Shown here: positions 55,226 through 64,000 of the stretch, piece after piece | Layout: every line of letters starts with the position of its first letter | Position numbering within the stretch: the stretch's first letter is position 1 | Assembly (NCBI GenBank): GCA_023897205.1 | Contig: JAHWDD010000002.1 | Span: forward strand, 7,254,001 to 7,318,000 | DNA length: 64,000 nt | Direction: 5' to 3' | Source of the DNA: Exophiala sp. HKRS030 | Lineage: Eukaryota; Ascomycota; Eurotiomycetes; Chaetothyriales; Herpotrichiellaceae | The notes under the pieces: model-generated | Databases searched by the model: none | The model's input: only the letters and a program-made list of their open reading frames with translations | What the model was told of the DNA's origin: nothing | Translations under genes and position numbers: made by a program

Positions 55226-57452
55226 ATGGCATCGTTTATCACAGCCTCAAGCGATATCGCACCCGCCAGAAAATATCGGTCCAGGAAACAAAAGCCCTGT
55301 GATAACTGTCGGCGACGTCGGGTCTGTTGCGTTCGAGACGCAGAAGGAGCATGCGCCTTGTGCAGTCGATCCTCAATACCATGCACCTTCAACTCCAAAC
55401 CCTCTCCGCGCAAACGGCCAGATCGAACCACCACAACGACCAGGGACGCAATTCCACAAGCGGAACCTGACTCTGTCCCAGGCGAGTCTCCCCGGCTCAC
55501 TACGGAGCGAGGGGCTCTCGAGAATCCGCCCAGGTCAATCGCTTCAACCACGCACTCTGGCCAGAAGCGTGGGGTAGATGGGAAATATATCGGACTCACC
55601 GGTACAGAGGATGTCTACTTTGTAGTGGATCGTTTGCAAGGTTTGGGAAATGACCCTGCGCATGAAGCCTACTTCAGGGTATGGACCCAACCTTTACCCA
55701 AGACTGCGAAATCATTGAATCAGACTGACTACCATCTGGATGTGCAGGAACGATCAGCCTCCACTCAATCGTATTCGTCCGAGACTTCCAACCATCATGC
55801 TAGCTCGATCGAGCCGAATTTTCCTTTGGCCAGGTCAATTTTTTTCGAGCAGTCGCATCCAGCGTACCCATTACTAGATGCACAGCTGGCTCAGAGCGAT
55901 AAGCAGCCTCGGCTCCTAGCCATAGCCATAGCCATCATCTCGAAATACACGTCACCTGAGTTGGCCGGCCTAGACAACAACGTCCTCATTGAAGAATTCA
56001 CTTCATCTTTGCTTCTTGAAGCACGATCTCCGACTCTTGAGACAGTTGAGGCTGCGGTTCTATTCACCCAGAGAGCGCTCAGGGGCAAAATGTAAGCTGA
56101 TTAATGCGCACGTCGTCCTCAATTGACAGTGTTGTAGGAGTACCACCGCCCCAGGCATATGGGCCGTCATTGGGACGATTGTCGGAATGAGCCACGATTT
56201 AGGTCTCAACATTGACTGTTCGATGTGGAGCATCTCAGCAGCGGCAAAGCGAAGGCGGAGGAGGATCTGGTGGGCTGTATATATGCAAGACAAGTGGTAC
56301 GTGACTTGCTGAGACTTGCCGAGCCTCTCATTCACGGCTGCTGATTTATTTTCGTTCCAGGTTCGCTCTGGCTCTCGGGCGGCCTTCATATTTGGATGAC
56401 GCGAACACGACTACGCTCATGCTGACAGCCGCAGATTTTGAGGATTGCAGCTTAGACTCAGCCGAAGACCAGCTTAGGAGGCCTGAGCTGGTTACGGGTG
56501 TACACTGTTTTGTTGCTATGGCTGAATTAACGACCATCCTCAAAGAGGTCCTGGCCGCTTTTTTCACCCTAAGCTCGGTGGTCCGGCTCCGAGAAGCTAC
56601 TGGCGAACATATCTGTGACATCGCTGAAAGGATCGAGGCGAAGTTGGATAATTGGCGTGCGACTTTTCTCGACCAAATCCTCATCCACCGTACTTTTCCT
56701 GATGTAACAGGTGAGTGACAAATCCATGGAATGATCTCTATAATATACTCGCAGAAGCTGACCGGAGTTCGATAGGTAGCCTAGAAATCGCGTTCCTAAC
56801 GGTTCGAGTGATGCTCCTTCGAGGCATCTTCCCAAAGTTGTATCGGCGAAACCTTCCTCTCGACGTTCAGGTTAACCGTGGCGTCGACATCACCTCTCGT
56901 ACGATCACACTAGTTGAGACATTGCAAATAAACCGTCTTAGCGCATTCTGGTGGTCCTGTGAGTGTCCTCTTTATTTTTCCTAGATGAAGTGCTCAAGAA
57001 GCGCTATGACGCAAAACAGCTAATTGGCCATTCTAGATTCTGGTTTCAACTTTACACTCATTGGTACCTGCATGGCAAGCCTCAAGAGACTCTCAGCCGA
57101 CACAATACGTGCCAGATATTGGGATGAGAGGCTAGCGTACTATCGTAAGTTGCTTGCCGCCCATGGTGTGAGCTTTTGGCCTGCAAGATTTGCTGCATCC
57201 GCTTTGGGCTTGATGACAAAGAATTTGACAAAATCTACCGACGTTATGCCTGAAGATGCCGCCGGGGAAGGGCCTAAAAGTAACGACGAGTCAAGTGTTG
57301 GGCTCTTCAACACATTTACTTCTCCCGAAACATCGTGGTCGGGTTTTTCGTACGATTTCTTCCCTCATACCCTCACCGAGCACTTGAATGATGCAGACTT
57401 CTCCGCAGACTGGACTTCCATCGGTGGATCCAACGGCTTTCAATGGCAATGA
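55226..57452 (+). CDS. Zn2Cys6 transcription factor (Dal81/TamA-like pattern)
   Basis: Five exons (55226-56091, 56138-56296, 56361-56710, 56755-56958, 57037-57452) join to 664 aa. The zinc cluster PCDNCRRRRVCCVRDAEG then CALCSRSSIPCTF lies near residues 24-56; an extra Cys follows the third ligand. The MHR begins near residue 200 with ARSIFFEQSHPAYPLLDAQL and contains the very conserved RRRIWWAVYMQDKWFALALGRPSYL, restored over an intron. The overall pattern resembles the nitrogen-related Dal81/UGA-type activators, which is noteworthy beside allantoate permease and allantoinase genes. The similarity is by pattern only. It converges with the DHA transporter with only 83 bp between stops. Confidence 0.9.
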
Positions 57453-57535
57453 CTGAGATTTGATTGATCTTCTTCCGTACGGCAGTACCGAGATCTCATA
57501 TCTCATCTGTCAGGTCAGCCGATACGCCGATTTCG

Positions 57536-59565
57536 TCACTCTGCAGTGCTACCTATCGCCTGACGGCCTCTCCTTAAGCGCGGCAACTGGACGGGGATAA
57601 GTAGGACGATCATCACTACGGAAGCCGCTACCGCACACAAAAATGATGTTTTGAGGGAGGCGGCGTAAGCGTCCGTCACTGGGTAGCGTTAGTGAAAGAA
57701 ACCGATAAACGTGGTACGGCAAATGTCAACTTACCTCGGTCTCTCAAGGGCTGCGGGAGCAGCTTTATGGACTCGACAGATGAGCGCACCCTCTCGATAA
57801 GGTCCTCATTTCTCCCGTCCTTTACCATGCGTCTCAGATGAACATTTAAGCTGTTCTGGAAAACCAAGCTCGAGACAGCCACACCCAGTACAATTCCGAA
57901 ATTTCTCCATAGGCCAATGGTCGTGGTGACCACTGCTTGTTGCGCTTGCTCAGAGACGGCAAGAGCACTCATCATAGTGTTTGGGAAAACAAAACCCTGT
58001 CCCAATGGCACTCCGGTGATAAGAAGAAGGGTCAGGGTCGGCGACGTATGTTTACTAATCGCACAAGTCGCCACAGACCCGAGCAGGTATACAGCTGCAC
58101 CAGCAACTAGCGTTGGCTTGAGTTGTCTGGTATAAGTGATGATATACCCTGTGGAGATCCCCGCGAATGAGCCCACCAGACTGGGCAACGCAAGCCGAAA
58201 GCCTGAACTGGATGCAGACGTGAGCAAGACAGCCTGGAAGAAAAGTGGCAAATTGAACAAGACGGTGTTGGAGGCGATGCCTCCAAGAAGATTGGCGAAG
58301 ACCAGGTTTGCGACTGGTGTTTTGCACAGTAAGTGTAACGGCATTAGTGGATATGTAGTGCGCGTTTCGACGTAAACAAAGAGACACCCCATGACGATAC
58401 ATCCGAGAAAACAGGACACTACCACAGGTGAGCTCCAGGGAAGAAGATTCCCGCCGAGATTCAGAGCAAAGATAAGCGATGTGACTGTCAGTGAGAGTGA
58501 GACGGAGCCAAGATAGTCGAAACTCTTCATGGCTTCCCAGGCACCGCCTTCAGTTGTTGTCACCAGCATGGGCCCCAGGTGTGACGGTGTGAACATGAAG
58601 GCCATGATGAAGCAAACAGCGATCAGGGGGATCTGAATCCCAAATGCCGACCTCCAGCCTAGACTATCGCACAACCAACCGCCCAGCGCTGCCCCAGACG
58701 CAGAACCTAGCCCGAAGGCCAGATTTATGTGGGACTGAAATACTCCACGATGCTCGATATGGACAAGATCACTGATAATGATCAAACTCAGGGACATCGT
58801 TCCTCCAGCTCCAAGGCCGCAGACTGCTCTTGCTGCAATAAAGCTCTCAATGCTGTTCGCAAGAGCACACCAGGCTGTAGTTCCGCCGAAGATAGCAAGT
58901 GATAACAAGTACACTGGCTTTCTTCCGATCGTGTCAGAGAGCCGACCAAACAGCGGCTGACAAGCCGTGCTTGTGATCAAGAAGACAGTGCTTAGCCAAG
59001 ACGCAGCTTGAGAAGCTCCAAAGAAAGACGTGATCACCGGATGGCTGGAAGCCATGAGCGTTGAGTCGAAACAAGCAATAAAGTAACTCAATGCAATCAC
59101 CACGAAGAGCAGCCAGAATCGGGTGGTACTTATTCCAATGAACCTTTCATCCTCGTCAACATCGCCATCTTCGATGAGCGCACCTGACTCTCGGTCCTCT
59201 TCGCCGAATGTACCGTATATTTGTGTCTCGGTTATGGAAGTTCTTGAGAGCTTCGGAGTCGTCTCTGGCCATTGGTTGCTGAAATTGTGCCTTGGCATGC
59301 CTGTATCAAGGAATGTTCCTGATCCGAAAGAACTGACTTGAGCGAAATCGAGAGTAAGTCGCTGAATATCCACGTCGCTGGAATGAGACGAGCTCGAAGA
59401 TCTGCGACTTAGGGTTGGAAACACCCCGCCAACTGAAAAGCGGTGCTGTCCATTGATGATCTCAGGCAGTTGTCTCCGGCCAGGAATCGGGACAGATGCT
59501 GTTTGGCGACCATCAGTCGATTCTGAGCTGCGGTGTAGGCTTTCTGATAGCAAAGGGGCGGACAT
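57536..59565 (-). CDS. MFS multidrug/basic amino acid (DHA2, Vba-like) transporter
   Basis: Two exons (59565-57735, 57678-57536) give 657 aa. A roughly 150-residue serine-rich and acidic cytosolic N-terminus precedes the membrane core. Motif A reads GRLSDTIGRKPVYLLSL and motif C the glycine-rich GLGSASGAALGGWLCDSLGW. The first helix contains ALSYFIACFDSTLMASSHPV, as in vacuolar basic amino acid (Vba) and azole-resistance-type 14-helix carriers. The last helix (SFLCAVAASVVMIVLLIPVQ) is encoded by the second exon. The role is either vacuolar import of basic amino acids or drug efflux. The long acidic and serine-rich N-terminus favours a Vba-like vacuolar protein. Confidence 0.9.
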
Positions 59566-60370
59566 TCAGACGGTTGTGATGTTTGAAAGTGAATACTTAT
59601 GAGTATAAACGTCTTTTTTACTCGTGATTCTGGAAATGGACGGTATGGCTGTGCTTAATGATTGTACAAATTCAAGACTTCTCAGCGCACAATCGAGACT
59701 CCTAAGTACGTTCATGCTATTTGATGGTGAAAATTTGCAGTGCCATCTTAGCCCACGGGCATGATTTGCCAACGGGATCGTCATTTCAGCATTGTCGATT
59801 AATGCGTTATTGTAACATGGGCAGACAATATTGTACAGGGGTTTTTCAATCCAGGCGCCATTGGCCGCTACTACCAACGCTTCGTCACCTCTTTAATCTT
59901 CCGCGTTGGCGTCGGAGTACCAGGGCGGCTTGCCCGAGGGTTCCCATTTAGGCGAATCATAGCGGGCACTAGCCAGTGGGCACTGCAGCAGGATATTTAA
60001 TTCGCAGATGGTGGGAGCATGGCAGTATCTGCTGTCGCTGGCCGCTGACCTTCTCCTGCTGGCCGCTGGAAAAGGTGGCTATCAAGGTTCGTTGCGCGTC
60101 TCCACTTTTGTTGGCCGTGTTGGGACCAGCCTCGCGAGCTTTGCCCCAACAAGCGCAAACATTTAGGTCAAAAGGATCTGCAGCTTAGCTACTCTGTAGA
60201 CTCAGCATTGATATAAGATGTCACTGTCGAGCATTGAAGCTGCCTCATGAACAAGTCTCAACGACACTCAGCAGTTCAGCAACCCATCTGTCCTCTATCG
60301 GCCTATATCGTCGGTCTCTTGCCCTCTCCGCCTCCACCGGGTTTGGCACAGTTTCTATTATTGCGCCAAC
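59566..60370. promoter_or_regulatory. Divergent promoter between two transporters
   Basis: About 800 bp between the Vba-like and the allantoate-permease-like genes. A pyrimidine-rich stretch precedes the ATG at 60371. No gene. Confidence 0.4.
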
Positions 60371-61894
60371 ATGTCGATCCAACAGAACCAAGGAGTCGAG
60401 GCAGACCCCTTAACAGATAGCAAGGATATCAAGGTATTGGATGATGGAGTAATGACTGTCTCTGCAGCTGGCAACATTCGTCAGGTCTCTGCCAGCATCG
60501 CTATCGACGCTGTGGCGGAGAGACGACTGGTTTGGAAATTTGACCTACGCATCCTGCCTACTCTCGCAGTCATGTATCTATTCAACTCTCTGGATAAGTC
60601 GAACCTCGGTAATGCGAAAACCGCCGGTCTCGAAGATGATCTGGGTCTGAAAGGAGATCAATACAACTTGATTCTCTCAATCTTCTTCATCCCCTATGTG
60701 CTTACAGCTCCTTTCCTCGGCATCGCAGGCAAACGATATGGTCCGAGCCGAGTTCTCCCCATCATGATGTTTTGCTTCGGTTTCTTCACTCTGATGGTGG
60801 TTGCCGCAAAGAACTTTGGCGGTATCCTCGCCCTTCGTTGGTTCCTCGGTATGGCCGAATCAGCATTTTTCCCTTTGGTCATCTATTACCAGACCACATT
60901 CTACCGACGTGGAGAGCTAGCTCGTCGACTAGCCATCTTCTATGCAGCTCAGTCAATCGCGTCGGCTTTTGGTGGGCTTTTATCCTACGGAGTCTTTCAA
61001 ATCAAGTCGGGTAGCCTGGCCGACTGGCGCTACCTCTTCATTATTGAGGGTAGCTGCTCCATGCTGTTCGCCATTTTCGCCTTTTGGTACCTCCCATACG
61101 ACGCACAGAGCGCCAAATTCCTCACGGCAGAAGAAAAGCAACTCGCCTTTTACCGGATCCAGGTTGATTCTTCTTCAGTCGTTGGTGAGAAGTTCAATTT
61201 CAGATCTGCCGTCGCGATCTTGAAGCACCCAACTAGCTGGATCATTCTCGGCATTGAGATTTGTCTGGGTGTTCCTTTACAATCAGTTTCGCTCTTCTTA
61301 CCCGTCATCGTCAAACGCCTGGGTTATTCAACGGTGAAGACCAACTTATACACCGTCGCACCCAATGTGTCGGGTGCAGCTATGCTGCTCATCTTGTCTT
61401 TTGCTTCAGACTTGACACGACTGCGATTCCCTTTTGTCGCCCTGGGTTTTGCCTTTACTTTTATCGGATTCATCATCTACGCCACGGTCAACGTCACTTC
61501 ACAACTGAACGTCGCCTATTTTGCATGTTTCATGATGACTTGGGGTACAAGCGCTCCCAGTGTGATTCTAGATGTTTGGTACAACAACAACATTGCTGAC
61601 GAAAACAAACGAATGATGCTGACAAGCATTGGTGTCCCCGTGGCCAATCTCATGGGCGTTGTCTCCAGTAACGTCTTCCAGAACAAGGACGCACCCAAGT
61701 ACTTCCCGGCCTTGATCACAACTGCGGTGTTTGGCGCCTGTGGCTGCTTCTTGACACTGCTTCTGGGAGCGTGGATGGTCATTGACAACAAGAGACGTGA
61801 CAAGAGGGATGGAAGGACGGTGAAGGCTATCGATATTCCCTCTGAGCTACTTGCAGAAGGTCCAGAAAGTGCTCATTATCGCTGGTTTTACTAA
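60371..61894 (+). CDS. Allantoate permease-like MFS transporter (Dal5/ACS family)
   Basis: Intron-free 507-aa anion:cation symporter of the MFS. The first helix region ends LFNSLDKSNLGNAKTAGLEDDL, the signature of the Dal5/allantoate/tartrate/nicotinate group, with the usual AGKRYGPSRVLPIMM and RWFLGMAESAFFPLVIYYQ blocks, and YNNNIADENKRMMLTSI in the second half. The frame is intact end to end. Dal5-like proteins import allantoate, ureidosuccinate, small peptides or vitamins; the adjacent allantoinase pseudogene makes a ureide the first guess. It has its own promoter and shows no decay despite the broken neighbour. Confidence 0.93.
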   Translation: MSIQQNQGVEADPLTDSKDIKVLDDGVMTVSAAGNIRQVSASIAIDAVAERRLVWKFDLRILPTLAVMYLFNSLDKSNLGNAKTAGLEDDLGLKGDQYNLILSIFFIPYVLTAPFLGIAGKRYGPSRVLPIMMFCFGFFTLMVVAAKNFGGILALRWFLGMAESAFFPLVIYYQTTFYRRGELARRLAIFYAAQSIASAFGGLLSYGVFQIKSGSLADWRYLFIIEGSCSMLFAIFAFWYLPYDAQSAKFLTAEEKQLAFYRIQVDSSSVVGEKFNFRSAVAILKHPTSWIILGIEICLGVPLQSVSLFLPVIVKRLGYSTVKTNLYTVAPNVSGAAMLLILSFASDLTRLRFPFVALGFAFTFIGFIIYATVNVTSQLNVAYFACFMMTWGTSAPSVILDVWYNNNIADENKRMMLTSIGVPVANLMGVVSSNVFQNKDAPKYFPALITTAVFGACGCFLTLLLGAWMVIDNKRRDKRDGRTVKAIDIPSELLAEGPESAHYRWFY

Positions 61895-62359
61895 GGGTTG
61901 GATTATGGAAGACGAGCTTCTCGGGAATCTAAAAGTCTGGGTGTAACTCATTATTGTCTTAATCTGAGCGTAGTTAGTTTAAATATCTGGGAATTCATAG
62001 AGTAGAGTTTGAAAAGACCTTGTGGTATAATTGATGCGTAACATAATTTTCAAGTTAAGATATTCGGTTTAATTATATAATACTGATGCGGCGCTTGACA
62101 CTATCTCAGCATTCTGCCTTTCATATTTTTGTAAACCTTGGTTGCAGCTTGCTAGAATGTCATACTAATTCTGTAAATTGCACCTTTCAGGATGAATCCA
62201 CTCGACGAAGGAGAAGAAAATTAACTCAGCTGGGTTACTGAAAGAACGCATATAAATACCTCTTTCTCGTAGAATTTCCCGTTGCGTATTCTTCTTTGTT
62301 CATACTCAGCACACATATTGCCCATTTATTACTTCAATAGCTCACGTGTGTGCCCATAC
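61895..62359. promoter_or_regulatory. Intergenic before allantoinase pseudogene
   Basis: AT-leaning spacer of about 460 bp with no gene; it should hold the 3' end of the permease transcript and the old allantoinase promoter. Confidence 0.4.
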
Positions 62360-63950
62360 GGTGCAACCTGTATCACAAATATAGACTACAGCTCGCACAC
62401 TTGGACCATATTCACATCAGAAAATGTCGTCCTTCCACGCCGCGGCAAGCCGGCGATGATTGCCATATGCCAACGAACGGGTCGCATCATCTGCATACAC
62501 AAGTACAAGTGCCGGCGGCCAGAATTCCCCCAGGACTGTACCATTATCAACTATGGTGCTTTAATCCTTACATCAGGCCTTCTGGAGACTCATGTGCATC
62601 TGAATGAGGCCGGTCGAATTTCGCCGAAAGGGGTTTTCACCGGCATCCAGGCTGATGCAGCGGGTGGGATAACGACGGTGCTTGATACGGCACTGAATTC
62701 GACACCAGAACGTGGTCAGTCATCATAGAAAAATTCGCGCTGCTCAGGGAAAGTGTTGGGTGGTCGCTGGATTCATGGGTGGACTCATTCCGGCAGCAAG
62801 AAAGACCTACGACCTATGGTTCAAGCAGGAGTATGTCGATACAAAGGCTTACTCGTCGACATCGGGGTTAGTTAAAGAACCCTTTCCATTTTGACCGATT
62901 ATCATTATCTTGCTAGATTAGTAGGTGCCTTAATTCCCCGAGTGTCGCCTTTAAATATCAAAGAAGCCATGATTGAGCTTGCATCGCAGGCCACAATGCT
63001 GATGTTTCATGCGGAAATGACTCCAATGGCGAAGCCCACTGGTGGCAATATTAATAAGGATCTCCGTGAGAAGGGGCCTCCGATCTTGTATCCCGAACCT
63101 TTACAGACCGACATGTACCAATACTCGACCTTTCTCACTAGCCGGCCCCCAGTGCTTAAGACGACCACCGTCCGTGAGCTCATTCGTCTGGCAATTGCGG
63201 TTCTCACACCACATGTTTATATTGCACACGTGTCGTCAGCGGAGGTGCTACCGATCATCAGAAATGCGCAGAAGCGTGGGATCAACATCTCCACCGAGGC
63301 CTGTTGTCATTATTTAACTCTGAGAGCTGAAGAAGTTCTCCTGCGTGATACTCGGTTCAAAGACGAGCCGCCGATTCGGAACAACAGGAACAGGAAGGAG
63401 CTGTGGCAAAGCCTAGCCCGAAGCTGGGACGAGCATTGCTTGCCAGACGAGTCTTCTCCCTTGCTTCACCAGCCGATTTCCGTGGTTGTTTCGAATCATT
63501 CTCCATGTGGCAGCCAAACTTCTGCTGTCGTACATTCTTCCGCATGCTGACCCTCCTATGTATCACGGGGAGGTTATAAGCCGTGCGAATAGCGATTTCA
63601 TGACCGCCTGAGGTGGCATTTAGTCTCTTGGCCTGGGTCTGCCTCTGCTCTAGACTGAACTCTTCGCAGAGGGTCCACGTCCGACACCGAGAAGACCGAC
63701 AGTCAGGGCACGACTGTCGAGAGAACTCTTCCTTAACTCATGCAGTTACTCTCACATAATTCAACCAGGCTTGTTGACCACTAAATGGGCCAATTGCGCG
63801 TCGGCTATGACGGAGACATGCTGGTTTTCGATCCCGACCGTTTTAGGGCCATCGACTTGGCCGACTTAAAACCAGGCACAAAATGAGTCCACACCAAGGA
63901 CGTACGCTAAAGGGCAGAGGGCTTGAGACTTGGCTTCGCGGGAAACGCGT
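62360..63950 (+). pseudogene. Allantoinase/dihydropyrimidinase-like pseudogene
   Basis: Successive blocks match allantoinase in order but are separated by frameshifts and stops. The N-terminus includes YGALILTSGLLETHVHLNEA with the metal-binding HxH, then GIQADAAGGITTVLDTALN. GKCWVVAGFMGGLIPAA follows in another frame. Then come LMFHAEM, YSTFLTSRPP, IAHVSSAEVLPIIR and KDEPPIR in a third stretch. VSNHSPC replaces the metal-binding SDHSPC (an apparent D to N), then GLGLPLL and TELF are interrupted by a TAG at the expected tryptophan. Finally VGYDGDMLVFDP is followed by stops. The region around the carboxylated lysine is also lost. D to N and W to stop are G to A changes on the plus strand, consistent with RIP-type transitions. 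The end lies near the window edge. Confidence 0.85.
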
Positions 63951-64000
63951 TTACAGCCTTCGTTCCGCCAATGGGGAATTTGGGCGAGACGGACAGTTCA

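Noticed and set aside
1..64000. CRISPR arrays, rRNA genes or telomeric repeats
   Set aside because: No regularly spaced identical repeats, rRNA core sequences or TTAGGG-type arrays are seen; the genome is eukaryotic.

Overview
The window reads as an accessory, catabolism-rich stretch of a filamentous ascomycete (Pezizomycotina) genome. Genes are split by short (about 45-85 nt) GT-AG introns with CTAAY-like branch sites. There are Zn2Cys6 transcription factors with the fungal middle homology region (MHR), fungal P450s, MFS and APC/AAAP transporters, a RIP-like AT-rich segment at the left edge and a decayed non-LTR (Tad1-like) retrotransposon. The exact order is not resolved. The nonamer TACGGAGTA, which I recall as common in Eurotiales, recurs in intergenic DNA and weakly favours Eurotiomycetes. 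Where I give exon coordinates, I derived them by hand from splice sites and frame continuity; the exon sums were divisible by three for every gene whose exons are listed in full.

Layout. 1-2.1 kb: AT-rich relic. 2.1-11.4 kb: a P450, an MHR-only regulator with no visible DNA-binding domain, a regulator carrying two C2H2 fingers plus Zn2Cys6, and a single gene fusing a flavin monooxygenase to an acetoacetate-decarboxylase-like domain. 11.9-15.5 kb: GrpB/UPF0157 protein and LtrA-like membrane protein. 16.4-33.7 kb: a dense oxidative catabolic block with a RidA-like/flavin amine oxidase fusion, Zn2Cys6 factor, PhyH dioxygenase, SDR, second Zn2Cys6 factor, APC permease, CYP52-like P450, salicylate-hydroxylase-like monooxygenase and 2OG-Fe(II) oxygenase. 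35.7-46.4 kb: amino-acid transporter, zinc alcohol dehydrogenase, FAD oxidoreductase, Zn2Cys6 factor and MFS quinate/sugar-type transporter. 47.7-52.3 kb: MFS sugar-type transporter and SDR. 53.4-54.3 kb: LINE remnant. 55.2-63.95 kb: Zn2Cys6 factor, DHA-type MFS transporter, intact allantoate-permease-like MFS protein and a broken allantoinase.

The recurring pattern is regulator + transporter + a few redox enzymes, as expected for small nutrient-utilisation or specialised-metabolism cassettes. No polyketide synthase, NRPS or terpene synthase backbone gene is visible, so this is better described as catabolic/tailoring cassettes than as a classical biosynthetic cluster. The most notable items are two unusual domain fusions (FMO-ADC and RidA-amine oxidase), both apparently lacking the canonical catalytic residue of the appended domain; a divergent pair of regulators, one DBD-rich and one DBD-free; and a CGGACCG motif found 200-290 bp upstream of three oxidoreductase genes.
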